From contig NZ_NEVS01000004.1 of assembly GCF_002261215.1 (NCBI RefSeq), positions 4,216,001 to 4,280,000 of the forward strand: DNA of 64,000 nucleotides, read 5' to 3'. The notes beneath the pieces were generated by a model, which saw only the letters and a program-made list of their open reading frames with translations, did not search any database and had not been told where the DNA came from. The position numbers and the translations under genes were made by a program. Numbering within the stretch: position 1 is the first letter of the stretch; every line of letters begins with the position of its first letter. The stretch comes from Bordetella genomosp. 11 (GTDB lineage: Bacteria; Pseudomonadota; Gammaproteobacteria; Burkholderiales; Burkholderiaceae_B). Of this stretch, positions 17,630 through 26,049 are shown piece by piece.

Positions 17630-18334
17630 ATGAAGTTCTTCCAAGCCGCGCTGTTGGATCTGGACGGCACCCTTCTGGATTCCGTGCCGGACCTCGCCAC
17701 GGCCGCCAATGCCATGCGCATGGAGCTCGGCATGCCGCCGCTTCGCGAGGACGTCATCGCGACCTTCGTCGGCAAGGGCGTGGACCGGCTCGTGCAGCGC
17801 ACGCTGGCCGGTGCCCAGGAACACGGCGACCTGGACCCGGACCTGTACGCCCGGGCACGCACCTCTTTCTCCCGTCACTATCACCTGGTGAACGGCGACA
17901 AGGCCGTGATATTCGACGGCGTGCTCGACGGGCTCAAGACCATGCGCGACCAGGGGCTGAAGATGGCGGTCGTCACCAACAAGCCCACCGAGTTCACGAT
18001 GCCGCTCCTGCAGCGCACGGGCCTGGCCGGTTTTTTCGCCGCCGTGGTCTGCGGCGATACCTGCGCGCGGAAGAAACCCGACCCCCAGCCCATGCTGCAT
18101 GCCTGCTCGCTGCTGGGGGTCTCCCCGGAACGGGCTGTGACCATCGGCGACTCCATCAACGACTCCCAGGCCGGGCGCGACGCCGGCACGCGGGTGCTGG
18201 TGGTGCCCTACGGCTACAACGAAGGGGTGGACGTGCGAACGCTGGACGTCGATGGTATAGTGTCGTCTCTCGTTGAAGCCGCGCATTGGATCAATCGGGA
18301 AAACAACCTTCCGTCCACCAGCGCGGCCCACTGA
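17630..18334 (+). CDS. gph: Phosphoglycolate phosphatase
   Basis: A HAD-superfamily phosphatase of 234 residues that removes 2-phosphoglycolate arising from DNA repair and oxygenase side reactions. The nucleophile motif is LLDLDGTLLDS, motif II is VVTNKP, and motifs III/IV are KKPDPQPMLHAC and TIGDSINDSQAGRDAGT. The cap domain lies between residues 20 and 85 (type C1). It is directly behind rpe. Its 3' end is followed after 22 bases by the trp leader peptide, so the trp promoter lies inside or just after gph. Confidence 0.94.
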   Translation: MKFFQAALLDLDGTLLDSVPDLATAANAMRMELGMPPLREDVIATFVGKGVDRLVQRTLAGAQEHGDLDPDLYARARTSFSRHYHLVNGDKAVIFDGVLDGLKTMRDQGLKMAVVTNKPTEFTMPLLQRTGLAGFFAAVVCGDTCARKKPDPQPMLHACSLLGVSPERAVTIGDSINDSQAGRDAGTRVLVVPYGYNEGVDVRTLDVDGIVSSLVEAAHWINRENNLPSTSAAH

Positions 18335-18356
18335 CATCCATACCCGAATCGCAAAA

Positions 18357-18431
18357 ATGATCGCCCCTGTCCTGACGCAACTGCCTGGCGCCTCGTGGCG
18401 CTGGTGGCGTTTGGCATCCGGGTGGCGATAA
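18357..18431 (+). CDS. trpL: Tryptophan operon leader peptide
   Basis: A 24-codon open frame ahead of trpE. It contains four tryptophan codons (codons 14, 16, 17 and 23; the segment reads SWRWWRLASGW). This density is far above chance. It is followed within 60 bases by a G+C-rich hairpin with T-runs, so it has the anatomy of a ribosome-mediated attenuator: ribosomes stalled at Trp codons when charged tRNA-Trp is scarce allow read-through into trpE. The RNA pairing alternatives were not computed. Confidence 0.8.
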   Translation: MIAPVLTQLPGASWRWWRLASGWR

Positions 18432-18489
18432 GGCATTCCCCGGCGTCCGACGCGTATGCGGTCAGGCGCCGAATCCAGCAAAATCCCCA

Positions 18490-18529
18490 AGCCCGGAACC
18501 AGAACACTGGCCGGGCTTTTTGCTTTTTC
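18490..18529 (+). terminator. trp attenuator (intrinsic terminator)
   Basis: Stem AGCCCGG / CCGGGCT followed by TTTTTGCTTTTTC, placed 58 bases after the trpL stop and 38 bases before trpE. It is the expected terminator hairpin of the trp leader. With trpL it forms the attenuation control of the operon. Confidence 0.8.
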
Positions 18530-18566
18530 GCCCGGCTCGACATCAAAAGACCGACACGAGACCGAT

Positions 18567-20087
18567 ATGACCGAACTGGAATTCAAAGCCCTTGCCCACC
18601 AGGGATACAACCGCATCCCCCTGGTCGCCGACACCTATGCGGACCTCGACACGCCGCTTGGCATCTACCTGAAGCTGGCGCACTCCGGGCCGGAAAACGG
18701 CCGCATGACCTGCCTGCTGGAATCGGTGGTGGGCGGCGAGCGCTTCGGCCGCTATTCCTTCATCGGCCTGCCCGCGCGCACGGTGATCCAGTCGCGCGGC
18801 ACCGTCACCGAGGTGCTGCACGACGGCAAGGTCGTGGAAACGCATCACGGCGATCCCCTGTCCTTCATCGAGCAATACCAGGCGCGCTTCAAGGTCGCGC
18901 TGCGGCCCGGCATGCCCCGCTTCGCCGGCGGCCTGGCGGGCTACTTCGGCTATGACACGGTGCGCCATATCGAGCCGCGCCTGGGCCCGGCGGTCAAGCC
19001 CTTCCCTGCCGGCATGGACGAAGGCACGCCGGACATCATGCTGCTGCACGTCGACGAGCTGGTCATCGTCGACAACCTGGCCGGCCGCATCTACCTGATG
19101 GTCTACGCGGACCCGGCGCAGCCGGAAGCCTATGCCCGCGCCCAGCAGCGGCTGCGCGATTTGCGGCAGAAGCTGCGCAAGCCCGTGGAGATCCCGTACA
19201 GCCACGCCAGCATGCAGACGGCCGAACAGCGCGACTTCAAGAAGCAAGACTACCTGGCCGCCGTGCTGCGCGCGAAGGAATACATCGCCGCGGGCGACCT
19301 GATGCAGGTACAGGTGGGGCAGGTCATCACCAAGCCCTTCCGCGATTCGCCGCTGTCCCTGTACCGGTCGCTGCGCTCGCTCAATCCCTCGCCGTACATG
19401 TACTTCTGGAATTTCGGCGACTTCCACGTGGTCGGCTCGTCGCCAGAGATCCTGGTACGCCAGGAACGCATCGTCGAGGACGGCAAGCCCAAGTCGCGCG
19501 TCACCATCCGCCCGCTGGCCGGCACGCGCAAGCGCGGCGGCACGCCCGAGGAAGACGCGACGCTTGCCGCCGAGCTGCGCGCCGATCCCAAGGAAATCGC
19601 CGAACACGTGATGCTGATCGACCTGGCACGCAACGACGTCGGACGCGTCGCGGAAACCGGGACGGTGAAGGTCACCGACACCATGGCCATCGAACGGTAT
19701 TCGCACGTCATGCACCTGGTATCCAATGTCGCCGGGGATCTCGATCCCGCCATGACCAGCATGGACGTCCTGCGCGCGGCTTTCCCGGCGGGCACGCTGA
19801 CCGGCGCGCCCAAGGTGCGGGCCATGGAGATCATCGACGAGCTCGAACCCGTGCGGCGCGGCATCTACGGCGGCGCGGCGGGCTACCTGAGCTACGGCGG
19901 CGAAATGGACGTGGCCATCGCCATCCGCACCGGTGTCATCAAGGACGGCACGCTTTACGTGCAGGCCGCGGCCGGCATCGTCGCCGACTCCAACCCGGAA
20001 GCGGAATGGGCGGAAACGGAAGCCAAGGCCCGCGCGGTACTGCGAGCGGCCGAACAGGTCCAGAACGGACTGGACCAGCCCATCTGA
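18567..20087 (+). CDS. trpE: Anthranilate synthase component I
   Basis: TrpE converts chorismate to anthranilate, using ammonia delivered by TrpG. The 506-residue protein has the N-terminal Trp-binding region (LLESVVGGERFGRYSFIG, with the LLES feedback motif) and the chorismate-binding domain (PFRDSPLSLYRSLRSLNPSPYMYF, PLAGTRKRGG, DLARNDVGRV, PAGTLTGAPKVRAMEI, GAAGYLSYGG). I chose the ATG giving MTELEFKAL, just downstream of the attenuator; the longer frame runs back through the terminator. The next gene should be trpG, and its start is present but broken by the integrated element at 20170. The supply of TrpG and of the distal trp genes therefore depends on what lies at the far end of the insertion. 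Confidence 0.96.
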   Translation: MTELEFKALAHQGYNRIPLVADTYADLDTPLGIYLKLAHSGPENGRMTCLLESVVGGERFGRYSFIGLPARTVIQSRGTVTEVLHDGKVVETHHGDPLSFIEQYQARFKVALRPGMPRFAGGLAGYFGYDTVRHIEPRLGPAVKPFPAGMDEGTPDIMLLHVDELVIVDNLAGRIYLMVYADPAQPEAYARAQQRLRDLRQKLRKPVEIPYSHASMQTAEQRDFKKQDYLAAVLRAKEYIAAGDLMQVQVGQVITKPFRDSPLSLYRSLRSLNPSPYMYFWNFGDFHVVGSSPEILVRQERIVEDGKPKSRVTIRPLAGTRKRGGTPEEDATLAAELRADPKEIAEHVMLIDLARNDVGRVAETGTVKVTDTMAIERYSHVMHLVSNVAGDLDPAMTSMDVLRAAFPAGTLTGAPKVRAMEIIDELEPVRRGIYGGAAGYLSYGGEMDVAIAIRTGVIKDGTLYVQAAAGIVADSNPEAEWAETEAKARAVLRAAEQVQNGLDQPI

Positions 20088-20145
20088 CGGCCTCGCGGCC
20101 GCCACGCGGGACTTTCACACCGAACGGATAACAAGGGTTGAAGCC

Positions 20146-20172
20146 ATGAGCCTCTTGATGATCGACAACTAA
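20146..20172 (+). pseudogene. trpG: 5' stub of trpG, interrupted by the integrated element
   Basis: Anthranilate synthase component II normally begins with (M)xLLMIDNYDSFTYNLVQY. Here the frame begins MSLLMIDN, 58 bases after trpE, and then hits TAA as the sequence changes character. Only eight codons remain. The break marks the left boundary of the integrated element, within a few bases of 20170. The rest of trpG is not in the window. Confidence 0.82.
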
Positions 20173-20331
20173 CATTGGCGTCCATCAACATCCAACAACA
20201 TCTACTGAGTTCAGATAAGTTATTGATTTTATTGAGTTGAGTGTCTGCGGACGGCTACTGAAAGCTGGACAAATCCACTGCTAAAGTGTGTAATGCTGTG
20301 TGTAACGGGGCAAAGTGGAGGCGTTATACAC
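20173..20331. other. Left-end region of the element, likely attachment and integrase arm sites
   Basis: About 160 bases of lower GC between the trpG stub and the integrase start. It contains a repeated CAACATC word (within 20180-20204), which could be integrase arm-binding sites. A ribosome-binding site (GTGGAGG) precedes the integrase. The matching right attachment site is not in the window, so the core sequence cannot be defined. Confidence 0.4.
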
Positions 20332-21114
20332 ATGGCACTCAATCTCTTATCCGCTCGCAAGGTCGAGACAGCACAGCCAGGTCCGAAGGTCTACCAACTT
20401 CGTGACGGTGGAAGCCTCTTTCTTCGCGTTCAAACCAACGGCAGCAAGCTATGGTGGTATCGCTATCGTCTGGGAGGAGCCTCCCAGGTCTACTCCATCG
20501 GCGTATACCCCAAAGTGTCGTTGGAGCTCGCGCGCGCAGAGCGTGACTGGGCCAAGTCCCTTGTCAGGCAAGGCATCGACCCCATCGTCGAAAAGAAGGC
20601 CAAGGTCGCGTTGCAGGTCGAGGCTTACGAACACACTTTCGAGTCAACCGCCAAAGAGTGGATCGTCAGCAATGCACACTGGAGTGACTACTACCGTGGG
20701 CAAGTCACAACCTACCTCGAAAAAGACGTTTTCCCAAAGCTCGGCAAGCTGCCGATCAGCACCATTAGAGCGCCACATCTCCGCCCGATAATCAAGGAGG
20801 TGGCGAATAGAGGCGCAAAGACTGTCGCAATTTTGATCCGGCAGTGGTGCGGCCAGATTTTCTCCTACGCTGCCGCTCAAGGAATCTGCGAGTTCGACCC
20901 GGCCTCCTTACTAAAGGGGTTGGTGAAGCGTCCGCAAGTCCGCCACAATCCCCCGCTGACATGGGCCGAGATTCCCGATTTTCTGAATCGGGTTGATGGT
21001 GAGGGTGGTTACCGCACAACGGTCTTAGCATTAAAGCTAATGGCGCTGACGTATGTCCGAACTGTCGAATTGCGTAAATCGACCTGGGAAGAATTTGATC
21101 TTGATGCAGCGTGA
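20332..21114 (+). pseudogene. P4-type tyrosine integrase, C-terminus removed by an insertion sequence
   Basis: The N-terminal DUF4102-type arm-binding domain (LRDGGSLFLRVQ, WWYRYRLGG, SIGVYPKVSLELARAERD) and the core-binding domain are intact. The catalytic domain is cut just after its first catalytic arginine region (LTYVRTVELRKSTWEEF). The H-x-x-R, second histidine and tyrosine nucleophile are gone. The stop codon is the first triplet (TGA) of the IS3-family element. P4-type integrases usually have about 400 residues; 260 remain. The element therefore cannot be excised by its own integrase unless a second one lies further right. Confidence 0.88.
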
Positions 21115-21179
21115 CCTGCCCCCTCCCAGCCGTACCAGCGTAATGGCAGCGAAGTCCGTCAACTTGGAGAATGACGGAC

Positions 21180-21446
21180 ATGAGAAAGAGCAGATTTACC
21201 GAGGAGCAGATCATCGGTTTCATCAAGCAGGCCGAGGCCGGTTTGCCGATCAAGGATCTGTGCCGCAAAGGCGGCTTCAGCGACGCGACCTTCTACAAAT
21301 GGCGTGCCAAGTACGGTGGGATGGACGTGCCCGACGCCCGGCGGCTGCGTGAACTCGAGGCCGAGAACAACAAGCTCAAGAAGCTGTTGGCAGAGGCCCA
21401 TCTGGACATCCACGCGCTGAATACGGCCTTCGGGGTAAAGCGCTAG
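21180..21446 (+). CDS. IS3-family transposase OrfA
   Basis: An 88-residue DNA-binding protein with the helix-turn-helix of IS3 OrfA (RFTEEQIIGFIKQAEAG, LCRKGGFSDATFYKWRAKYGG) and a leucine-zipper-like C-terminal helix (LRELEAENNKLKKLLAEAHLD) used for multimerisation. The start MRKSRFTEEQ is the one conserved among relatives; an ATG nine bases earlier is possible. OrfB lies in the -1 frame, and a frame change near the end of orfA would create the OrfAB transposase. Confidence 0.92.
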   Translation: MRKSRFTEEQIIGFIKQAEAGLPIKDLCRKGGFSDATFYKWRAKYGGMDVPDARRLRELEAENNKLKKLLAEAHLDIHALNTAFGVKR

Positions 21447-21478
21447 CCCCACAGGCCAAGCGCGCGGCCATCGCCACC

Positions 21479-22315
21479 ATGATCGAGCAATGCGATCTGA
21501 GCGAGCGGCGCGCCTGCAGGCTTGTGGGGCTCTCCCGCGACAGCTACCGCCACCCACCCGAGACCGATGCCATGACCCAAGAGCTCAGCAGCAAGATCGT
21601 CGAGATCGCGCATGCACGCCGGCGCTTCGGCTATCGGCGCATCCACGACATGCTGCGCCCGCACTTCCCGGCTGTGAACCACAAGCGCGTCTACCGCCTG
21701 TACAGCGCCGCCAACTTGGCGGTGCGCAAGCGCAAGAAGGTCAAACGCCCCGCCAACGAACGCGTGCCGCTGCAACTGGCCACGACGGTCAATGAGGTGT
21801 GGAGCATGGACTTCGTCAGCGACAGCCTGAGCACGGGACGGCGCATCAAGTGCTTGACCGTGGCCGATGACTTCAGCCACGAGTGCGTGAGCATCTCGGT
21901 GGACTGGGGAATCTCGGGGCAATACGTTACGCGACTGCTGGATCAAGCGGCCGTGTTCAGGGGCTACCCGCAGGCCGTGCGCACCGACAACGGTCCGGAG
22001 TTCACCAGCCGGGCCTTCATGGGCTGGGCGCAGGCCCACGGCATCCGTCACATCCTGATCGAGCCGGGACGCCCCATGCAGAACGGCTACATCGAGAGCT
22101 TCAACGGCAAGTTCAGGGACGAGTGCCTGAACGAGCAGTGGTTCGAGACGCTGCAGCAGGCCCGGTCGGCCATCACGCTCTGGCGCCAGGACTACAACGA
22201 GGTCCGCCCGCATAGCAGCTGCGGGCGAATGCCACCGGCCAAGTTCGCCGAGCTGCATCGCCAGCGCGCTGGCGATGCAGCTCAAACCAGCTCAACCACC
22301 ATCGAGATCAACTAA
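21479..22315 (+). CDS. IS3-family transposase OrfB (DDE integrase core)
   Basis: A 278-residue catalytic part. The N-terminal HTH_21 region (RRFGYRRIHDMLR) is followed by the retroviral-type integrase core. The DDE triad is visible as D in WSMDFVSD, D in RTDNGPEFTS and E in YIESFNGKFRDECL; the C-terminal motif DYNEVRPHSSCGRMPPAKFA is typical. The orfB frame is open upstream of the ATG through LAPQAKRAAIA, consistent with production as an OrfAB fusion by -1 frameshifting near the orfA end. The element thus looks competent. Confidence 0.93.
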   Translation: MIEQCDLSERRACRLVGLSRDSYRHPPETDAMTQELSSKIVEIAHARRRFGYRRIHDMLRPHFPAVNHKRVYRLYSAANLAVRKRKKVKRPANERVPLQLATTVNEVWSMDFVSDSLSTGRRIKCLTVADDFSHECVSISVDWGISGQYVTRLLDQAAVFRGYPQAVRTDNGPEFTSRAFMGWAQAHGIRHILIEPGRPMQNGYIESFNGKFRDECLNEQWFETLQQARSAITLWRQDYNEVRPHSSCGRMPPAKFAELHRQRAGDAAQTSSTTIEIN

Positions 22316-22370
22316 TCTTGCAACCCCGGACTTCCTCGTTATGAATGGCACGGCAAAAGGGGGCAGGTCA

Positions 22371-22428
22371 GGGCAGCTCTCCAGTTGTCTGGCTGGTAGT
22401 GAAAGCTGTAAAAGGCTCTACGCGTCAT
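22371..22428 (-). pseudogene. 5' remnant of a TIR-like (MTH538/ThsB-type, DUF1863) gene
   Basis: Nineteen codons survive, starting MTRRAFYSFHYQPDNWRAA, with AGGAG before the ATG. They run straight into the right end of the IS3-family element. The pattern R-[RK]-x-F-[FY]-S-F-H-Y-x-x-D-x-W-R-A is what I know as the start of MTH538 TIR-like proteins, a family that includes ThsB of Thoeris anti-phage defence. The gene pointed toward the integrase, and the deletion at the IS removed the 3' ends of both. The remnant is short, so the family call rests on one motif. Confidence 0.55.
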
Positions 22429-23045
22429 TTTTTCTCCTGATGTTTCTTTGCGGCTAAAGATACGACTTCCGTCCAAGTCACAATTTACAACAAGTATCTT
22501 TATTTGTTGAAGTTTGGGGTGACTTGCGTGGGCGTCCCGGCCAAGGGGGCATGGCCGGTCGCGCTGTCGTGCGCATAGCGCATCGAGCCGCCGCACCCTT
22601 CGGCCACGGCGTCTCGCCCCCTTCGGGCTTCCATCGTTCCCTCGCTCCGCTCGGCTGACGCCTCCGGCCCGGCTTCCAGATCCGGGCCTGCGCGCTTCGC
22701 TTGCCGTGCGGTCGGCACACAGGGAGGACCGTTGCCAGGTCCAGCCGTCTTCCCTGACTCCATCACCTTGTCCGCGACTGTAGCCCGCTCCCGTGAGCCA
22801 TCAAGGCGCGCAGGGCCGTGTCCTCGGCTGCGCCTGCGGGCCGCACCCACCCTGCGCTTGTTTCCTTGACGGCCCCCGTCCGCGCGCTCCTTTGGCCGCG
22901 GGCGATGAACTCAGGAAAGACGGTGGCAACAGGGCCAACCGGGTTCCTCGTGCCGACCGCACCGAACAGCCACAAAGGCTGGGCTCCGAATCTTGGAATC
23001 CGGTGTGCGGTTTTCTTCAACAGCCTTTTTGTTCAGGAGAACGAC
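22429..23045. other. Gene-free region upstream of the DUF932 gene
   Basis: About 600 bases. The first 80 bases are AT-richer and should hold the promoter of the truncated TIR-like gene. The remainder is GC-rich with frames in several phases, none with a credible start or domain. It probably contains the promoter and leader of the DUF932-parB transcript; CAGGAGAA precedes the DUF932 start. Confidence 0.4.
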
Positions 23046-23871
23046 ATGCTTGCAACCCGTTTTGCTTCCCACTCCCCCGCGCTGCGCAGCGAAACCCCGC
23101 TGTCCGATGACCAGATTCGCAGGGTGGCCCCGTCCATCTTCGCGGATGCCCCGCATGAGAGCCGCTCCGAGCGATACGCCTACATCCCCACGGCTGCCGT
23201 GTTGACCGAGCTTCGCAAGGAGGGGTTTCAACCCTTCATGGGTGTGCCAGACCCGCGTGCGCAACGAGGGTCGGCGCGAGCACACGAAACACATGCTGCG
23301 CCTGCGTCATGCCAACCAGATCAACGCCCGCGAAGCCAACGAAATCATCCTGCTGAACTCGCACGACGGCACGAGCAGCTATCAATTGCTGGGCGGCATG
23401 TTCCGCTTCGTTTGCAGCAATGGCCTTGTCTGCGGCGACACCGTGGGCGATGTGCGCGTGCCCCACAAAGGCGACGTGGCCGGGCACGTCATCGAGGGCG
23501 CCTATCAGGTATTGAGTGGTTTCGAGCATGCGCAGGAATCGCGCGAATCCATGCAGGCCATCACGTTGGATGCCGGGGAATCGGAAGTGTTCGCCCGCGC
23601 CGCGCTGGCCCTCAAGTACGACGACCCGACTAAGCCCGCGCCCATCACGGAATCGCAAATCCTGATGCCGCGCCGCTTCGACGACCGCCGCCCCGACCTG
23701 TGGAGCGTGTTCAACCGCACGCAGGAGAACCTGACCAAGGGCGGATTGCATGGCCGCGCCGCCAATGGCCGCAGACAGCAGACCCGCCCCGTGCAGGGCA
23801 TTGATTCGGACATTCGCCTGAACCGTGCCCTGTGGCTGCTGGCCGATGGCATGCGCGCCCTCAAGGCTTGA
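23046..23871 (+). pseudogene. DUF932 protein gene with a +1 frameshift
   Basis: DUF932 proteins (YubP/YfjQ-like, about 270-300 residues) are standard accessory proteins of Tn4371-like elements, of unknown function. The first part reads from MLATRFASHSPALRSE to EGFQPFM; the sequence then continues in the next frame as VCQTRVRNEGRREHTKHM to the end. Removal of one G at 23241 (ATGGGTGTGC to ATGGTGTGC) restores a continuous protein of about 275 residues. The remainder (HANQINAREANEIILLNSHDG, FRFVCSNGLVCGD) is well conserved. Either the gene is inactivated or the base is a sequencing error. Confidence 0.82.
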
Positions 23872-23936
23872 CCGTTCCTCCGCCGGAGGGGCGGTTTCCC
23901 CTCCATTCCCTTGTTTCACTCGATTGGAGATTCACC

Positions 23937-25988
23937 ATGAACGCTATTACCTACACCGAAGCCCGCGCCGTCAACACCGCAGCCAGCAGCGACGCGAATG
24001 TGCTGCAAGCCGCCGACCCGAGCAAGCACATGATTCTGGTTCCGCTGTCGCGGCTGGTGCTGCGCCTCACGGGCCGCAACGTGCGCAAGACCGTCCCGCG
24101 CATGCCCATCCCCGAACTGGCGGCGTCCATCCAGCGCGTGGGCCTGCTGCAAAACCTCATCGTCATTGCATCCGCCGATGGCAAGCATTACGAGGTGGTG
24201 GCCGGTGGCCGTCGCCTTGCAGCTTTGAAGCTGCTGGCGAAGAAACACCGCATCGCCAAGGATTGGCAGGTGCCTTGCCTGCAGGTGGCCGATGGCACGG
24301 CACGCACCGCCAGCCTCACCGAGAACGTGCAGCGCGAAGCCATGCACCCCGCAGACCAGTTTGAAGCCTTTGCGGCGCTGGTGGCCGAAGGCCGGCCCAT
24401 CGAGGACATTGCGGCGGATTTCTCCGTCACGCCGCTGGTGGTGCAGCGCCGCTTGAAGCTGGCGAATGTTTCGCCACGCCTGATGGCGGACTATCGGGCC
24501 GATGCCGTGACGCTGGATCAGTTGATGGCGTTGTCCATCACCGACGACCACGGCGCGCAGGAAAGTGCCTTCTACGATGCGCCGCAATGGCAGCGCCAGC
24601 CATCCGACCTGCGCGACCGCCTCACCGAGCGCGAGATTGATGCCTACCGGCATCCGCTGGTGCGCTTCGTCGGGCTGGACGCCTACGAGCAGGCGGGCGG
24701 CGGAGTTCGCCGTGATCTGTTCGCGGAAGGCGATGCGGGCGTGTACCTGACCGACGCCGCATTGCTGGAGCGGCTGGCGCAAGACAAGCTGGCGGGCATC
24801 GCCGCCGAGGTGAGGGCCGAGGGCTGGGCTTGGGCCGATGCCACGCCGGGCATGACCCATGCCGATCTGCACGCTTTCCAGCGTGCGCCGAGGGAGCGCC
24901 GCGAACCGAGCAAGCGCGAAGCACAACGCATCGAGAAGCTGCAAGCCAAGATGCAGGAGGTGGCCGAAGCCATTGATGCCGCGACGGACTCCGACGACGC
25001 GGACAAGGCCGATGCCTTGCAGGAGGAAGGCGAAGCCCTGGGCGAGCAGTTGCAAGCGCTGGAAGAAGGCTTGCAGGGATACGGCGCGAACGTGAAGGCC
25101 GCAGCCGGTGCCATCGTCACCATCGACCGCAACGGCGAGGCCGTGATTCATCGGGGGCTGCTGCGTGAAGCCGAGGCCAAGGCGCTGCGCACGCTCGAAA
25201 GGCTGCGCCAAGGGTTCAGCGACCCAGATGCCGCGAACGATGACGAAGGCGAGGAAGACATGCAGCCGAAGGCCGCAGCGATTTCCGACCGACTGGCCCA
25301 GCGCCTGAGCGCCCATCGCACCGCCGCGCTGCAAATCGAAGCCGCCCGGCATCCGCAAGTCGCGTTGGCCGCGCTGGTGCATGGCATGGTGCAGACCGTC
25401 TTGCAGAGCCGCTACTACGGCCACGATATGCCGCTGGGCGTGAGCCTGAAAGTGCAAGACCGGCTGGAAGGCATGGCCCCGGACTGGCCCGAGTCGCCCG
25501 CCGCTGTGGCCCTGCGCGAACTGCAAGAGGCATGGAGCGGTAAGCTGCCCGAGGACAGTGCCGAACTGTTCGCCGCGCTGCTGGAGATGGAGCAAGGCGA
25601 ACTGGTCAAGCTGCTGGCCGTGTGCGTGGCTTCGACGGTGGACGTGGTGACGCCGCGTGCCACGGTGCAGCAGCCGGGCGCGGAACTGGCGCAGGCCGTG
25701 GGCCTTGACATGGCCACGTGGTGGCAGCCGACCGCCGAGGGGTATTTCAAACACGTTCCGAAGGCTGTGGTTCTGCAAGCCGTGGGCGAATTTGCGCCCG
25801 AGAGCGTCAATCGGCTGGCGAAGCTCAAGAAGGCCGACATTGCCAGCGAGGCCGAGCGGCTGGCGAAGGGCACGGCCTGGATGCCTGCCATCTTCAATAC
25901 GGCAGACGCGCCGGAGGCAGACCCGCAGAACGGTGCGGAGGACGTCGCCACCGAGGCGGATGAACCCGCTAAAGTATTGGCCGCCTGA
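23937..25988 (+). CDS. ParB/RepB-like nuclease-domain protein
   Basis: A 683-residue protein with an N-terminal ParB/Sulfiredoxin-like domain (IPELAASIQRVGLLQNLIVI, YEVVAGGRRLAALKLL and the arginine-rich box TENVQREAMHPADQFEAF) and a following HTH region (IEDIAADFSVTPLVVQRRLKLANVSPRLM). A coiled-coil, Glu/Ala-rich segment lies around residues 320-385. The C-terminal 250 residues belong to the long ParB-like proteins found in Tn4371-like ICEs. Chromosomal ParB is only about 300 residues, so this is a mobile-element version whose role (partition, nuclease or regulator) is not settled. The ATG follows TTGGAGATTCACC. A perfect hairpin stands 14 bases after the stop. Confidence 0.88.
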   Translation: MNAITYTEARAVNTAASSDANVLQAADPSKHMILVPLSRLVLRLTGRNVRKTVPRMPIPELAASIQRVGLLQNLIVIASADGKHYEVVAGGRRLAALKLLAKKHRIAKDWQVPCLQVADGTARTASLTENVQREAMHPADQFEAFAALVAEGRPIEDIAADFSVTPLVVQRRLKLANVSPRLMADYRADAVTLDQLMALSITDDHGAQESAFYDAPQWQRQPSDLRDRLTEREIDAYRHPLVRFVGLDAYEQAGGGVRRDLFAEGDAGVYLTDAALLERLAQDKLAGIAAEVRAEGWAWADATPGMTHADLHAFQRAPRERREPSKREAQRIEKLQAKMQEVAEAIDAATDSDDADKADALQEEGEALGEQLQALEEGLQGYGANVKAAAGAIVTIDRNGEAVIHRGLLREAEAKALRTLERLRQGFSDPDAANDDEGEEDMQPKAAAISDRLAQRLSAHRTAALQIEAARHPQVALAALVHGMVQTVLQSRYYGHDMPLGVSLKVQDRLEGMAPDWPESPAAVALRELQEAWSGKLPEDSAELFAALLEMEQGELVKLLAVCVASTVDVVTPRATVQQPGAELAQAVGLDMATWWQPTAEGYFKHVPKAVVLQAVGEFAPESVNRLAKLKKADIASEAERLAKGTAWMPAIFNTADAPEADPQNGAEDVATEADEPAKVLAA

Positions 25989-26002
25989 CCCATGCCGAAG
26001 GC

Positions 26003-26030
26003 AAGCGCCCCGGCCAAGGCCGGGGCGCTT
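26003..26030 (+). terminator. Perfect 13-bp hairpin after the parB-like gene
   Basis: AAGCGCCCCGGCC / GGCCGGGGCGCTT with only AA between the arms, followed by TTGCC. It is very similar in sequence to the hairpin after DUF736 (28522-28551). It could stop transcription or protect the 3' end of the message. Confidence 0.55.
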
Positions 26031-26049
26031 TGCCGCAGGGAGCCGAACC

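Larger units (their letters stand above)
21112..22370 (+). mobile_element. IS3-family insertion sequence, complete, 1259 bp
   Basis: The element is bounded by inverted repeats: the left end reads TGACCTGCCCCCT and the right end, reverse-complemented, reads the same for 13 bases, with further similarity inward. It contains orfA and orfB in -1 relation, as in the IS3 family. The flanking bases (CAGCG left, GGGCA right) show no direct repeat of the usual 3-4 bases, so this copy does not sit in a simple insertion but at a deletion or recombination joint. Confidence 0.9.

Noticed and set aside
20140..20340. tRNA gene as the attachment site of the element
   Set aside because: No cloverleaf-like sequence or CCA-type 3' end is present; the sequence before the boundary is clearly the start of trpG.
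21112..22370. Simple IS insertion into the integrase gene
   Set aside because: There is no target duplication and the integrase sequence does not resume after the IS; a deletion joint explains the data better.
22500..23040. A protein gene in the GC-rich stretch before DUF932
   Set aside because: Frames exist in several phases but all are Arg/Pro/Ala-rich without ribosome-binding site or family resemblance.
23937..25988. Chromosomal ParB of the host
   Set aside because: It is more than twice as long as chromosomal ParB, lies inside the element and has no ParA gene next to it.
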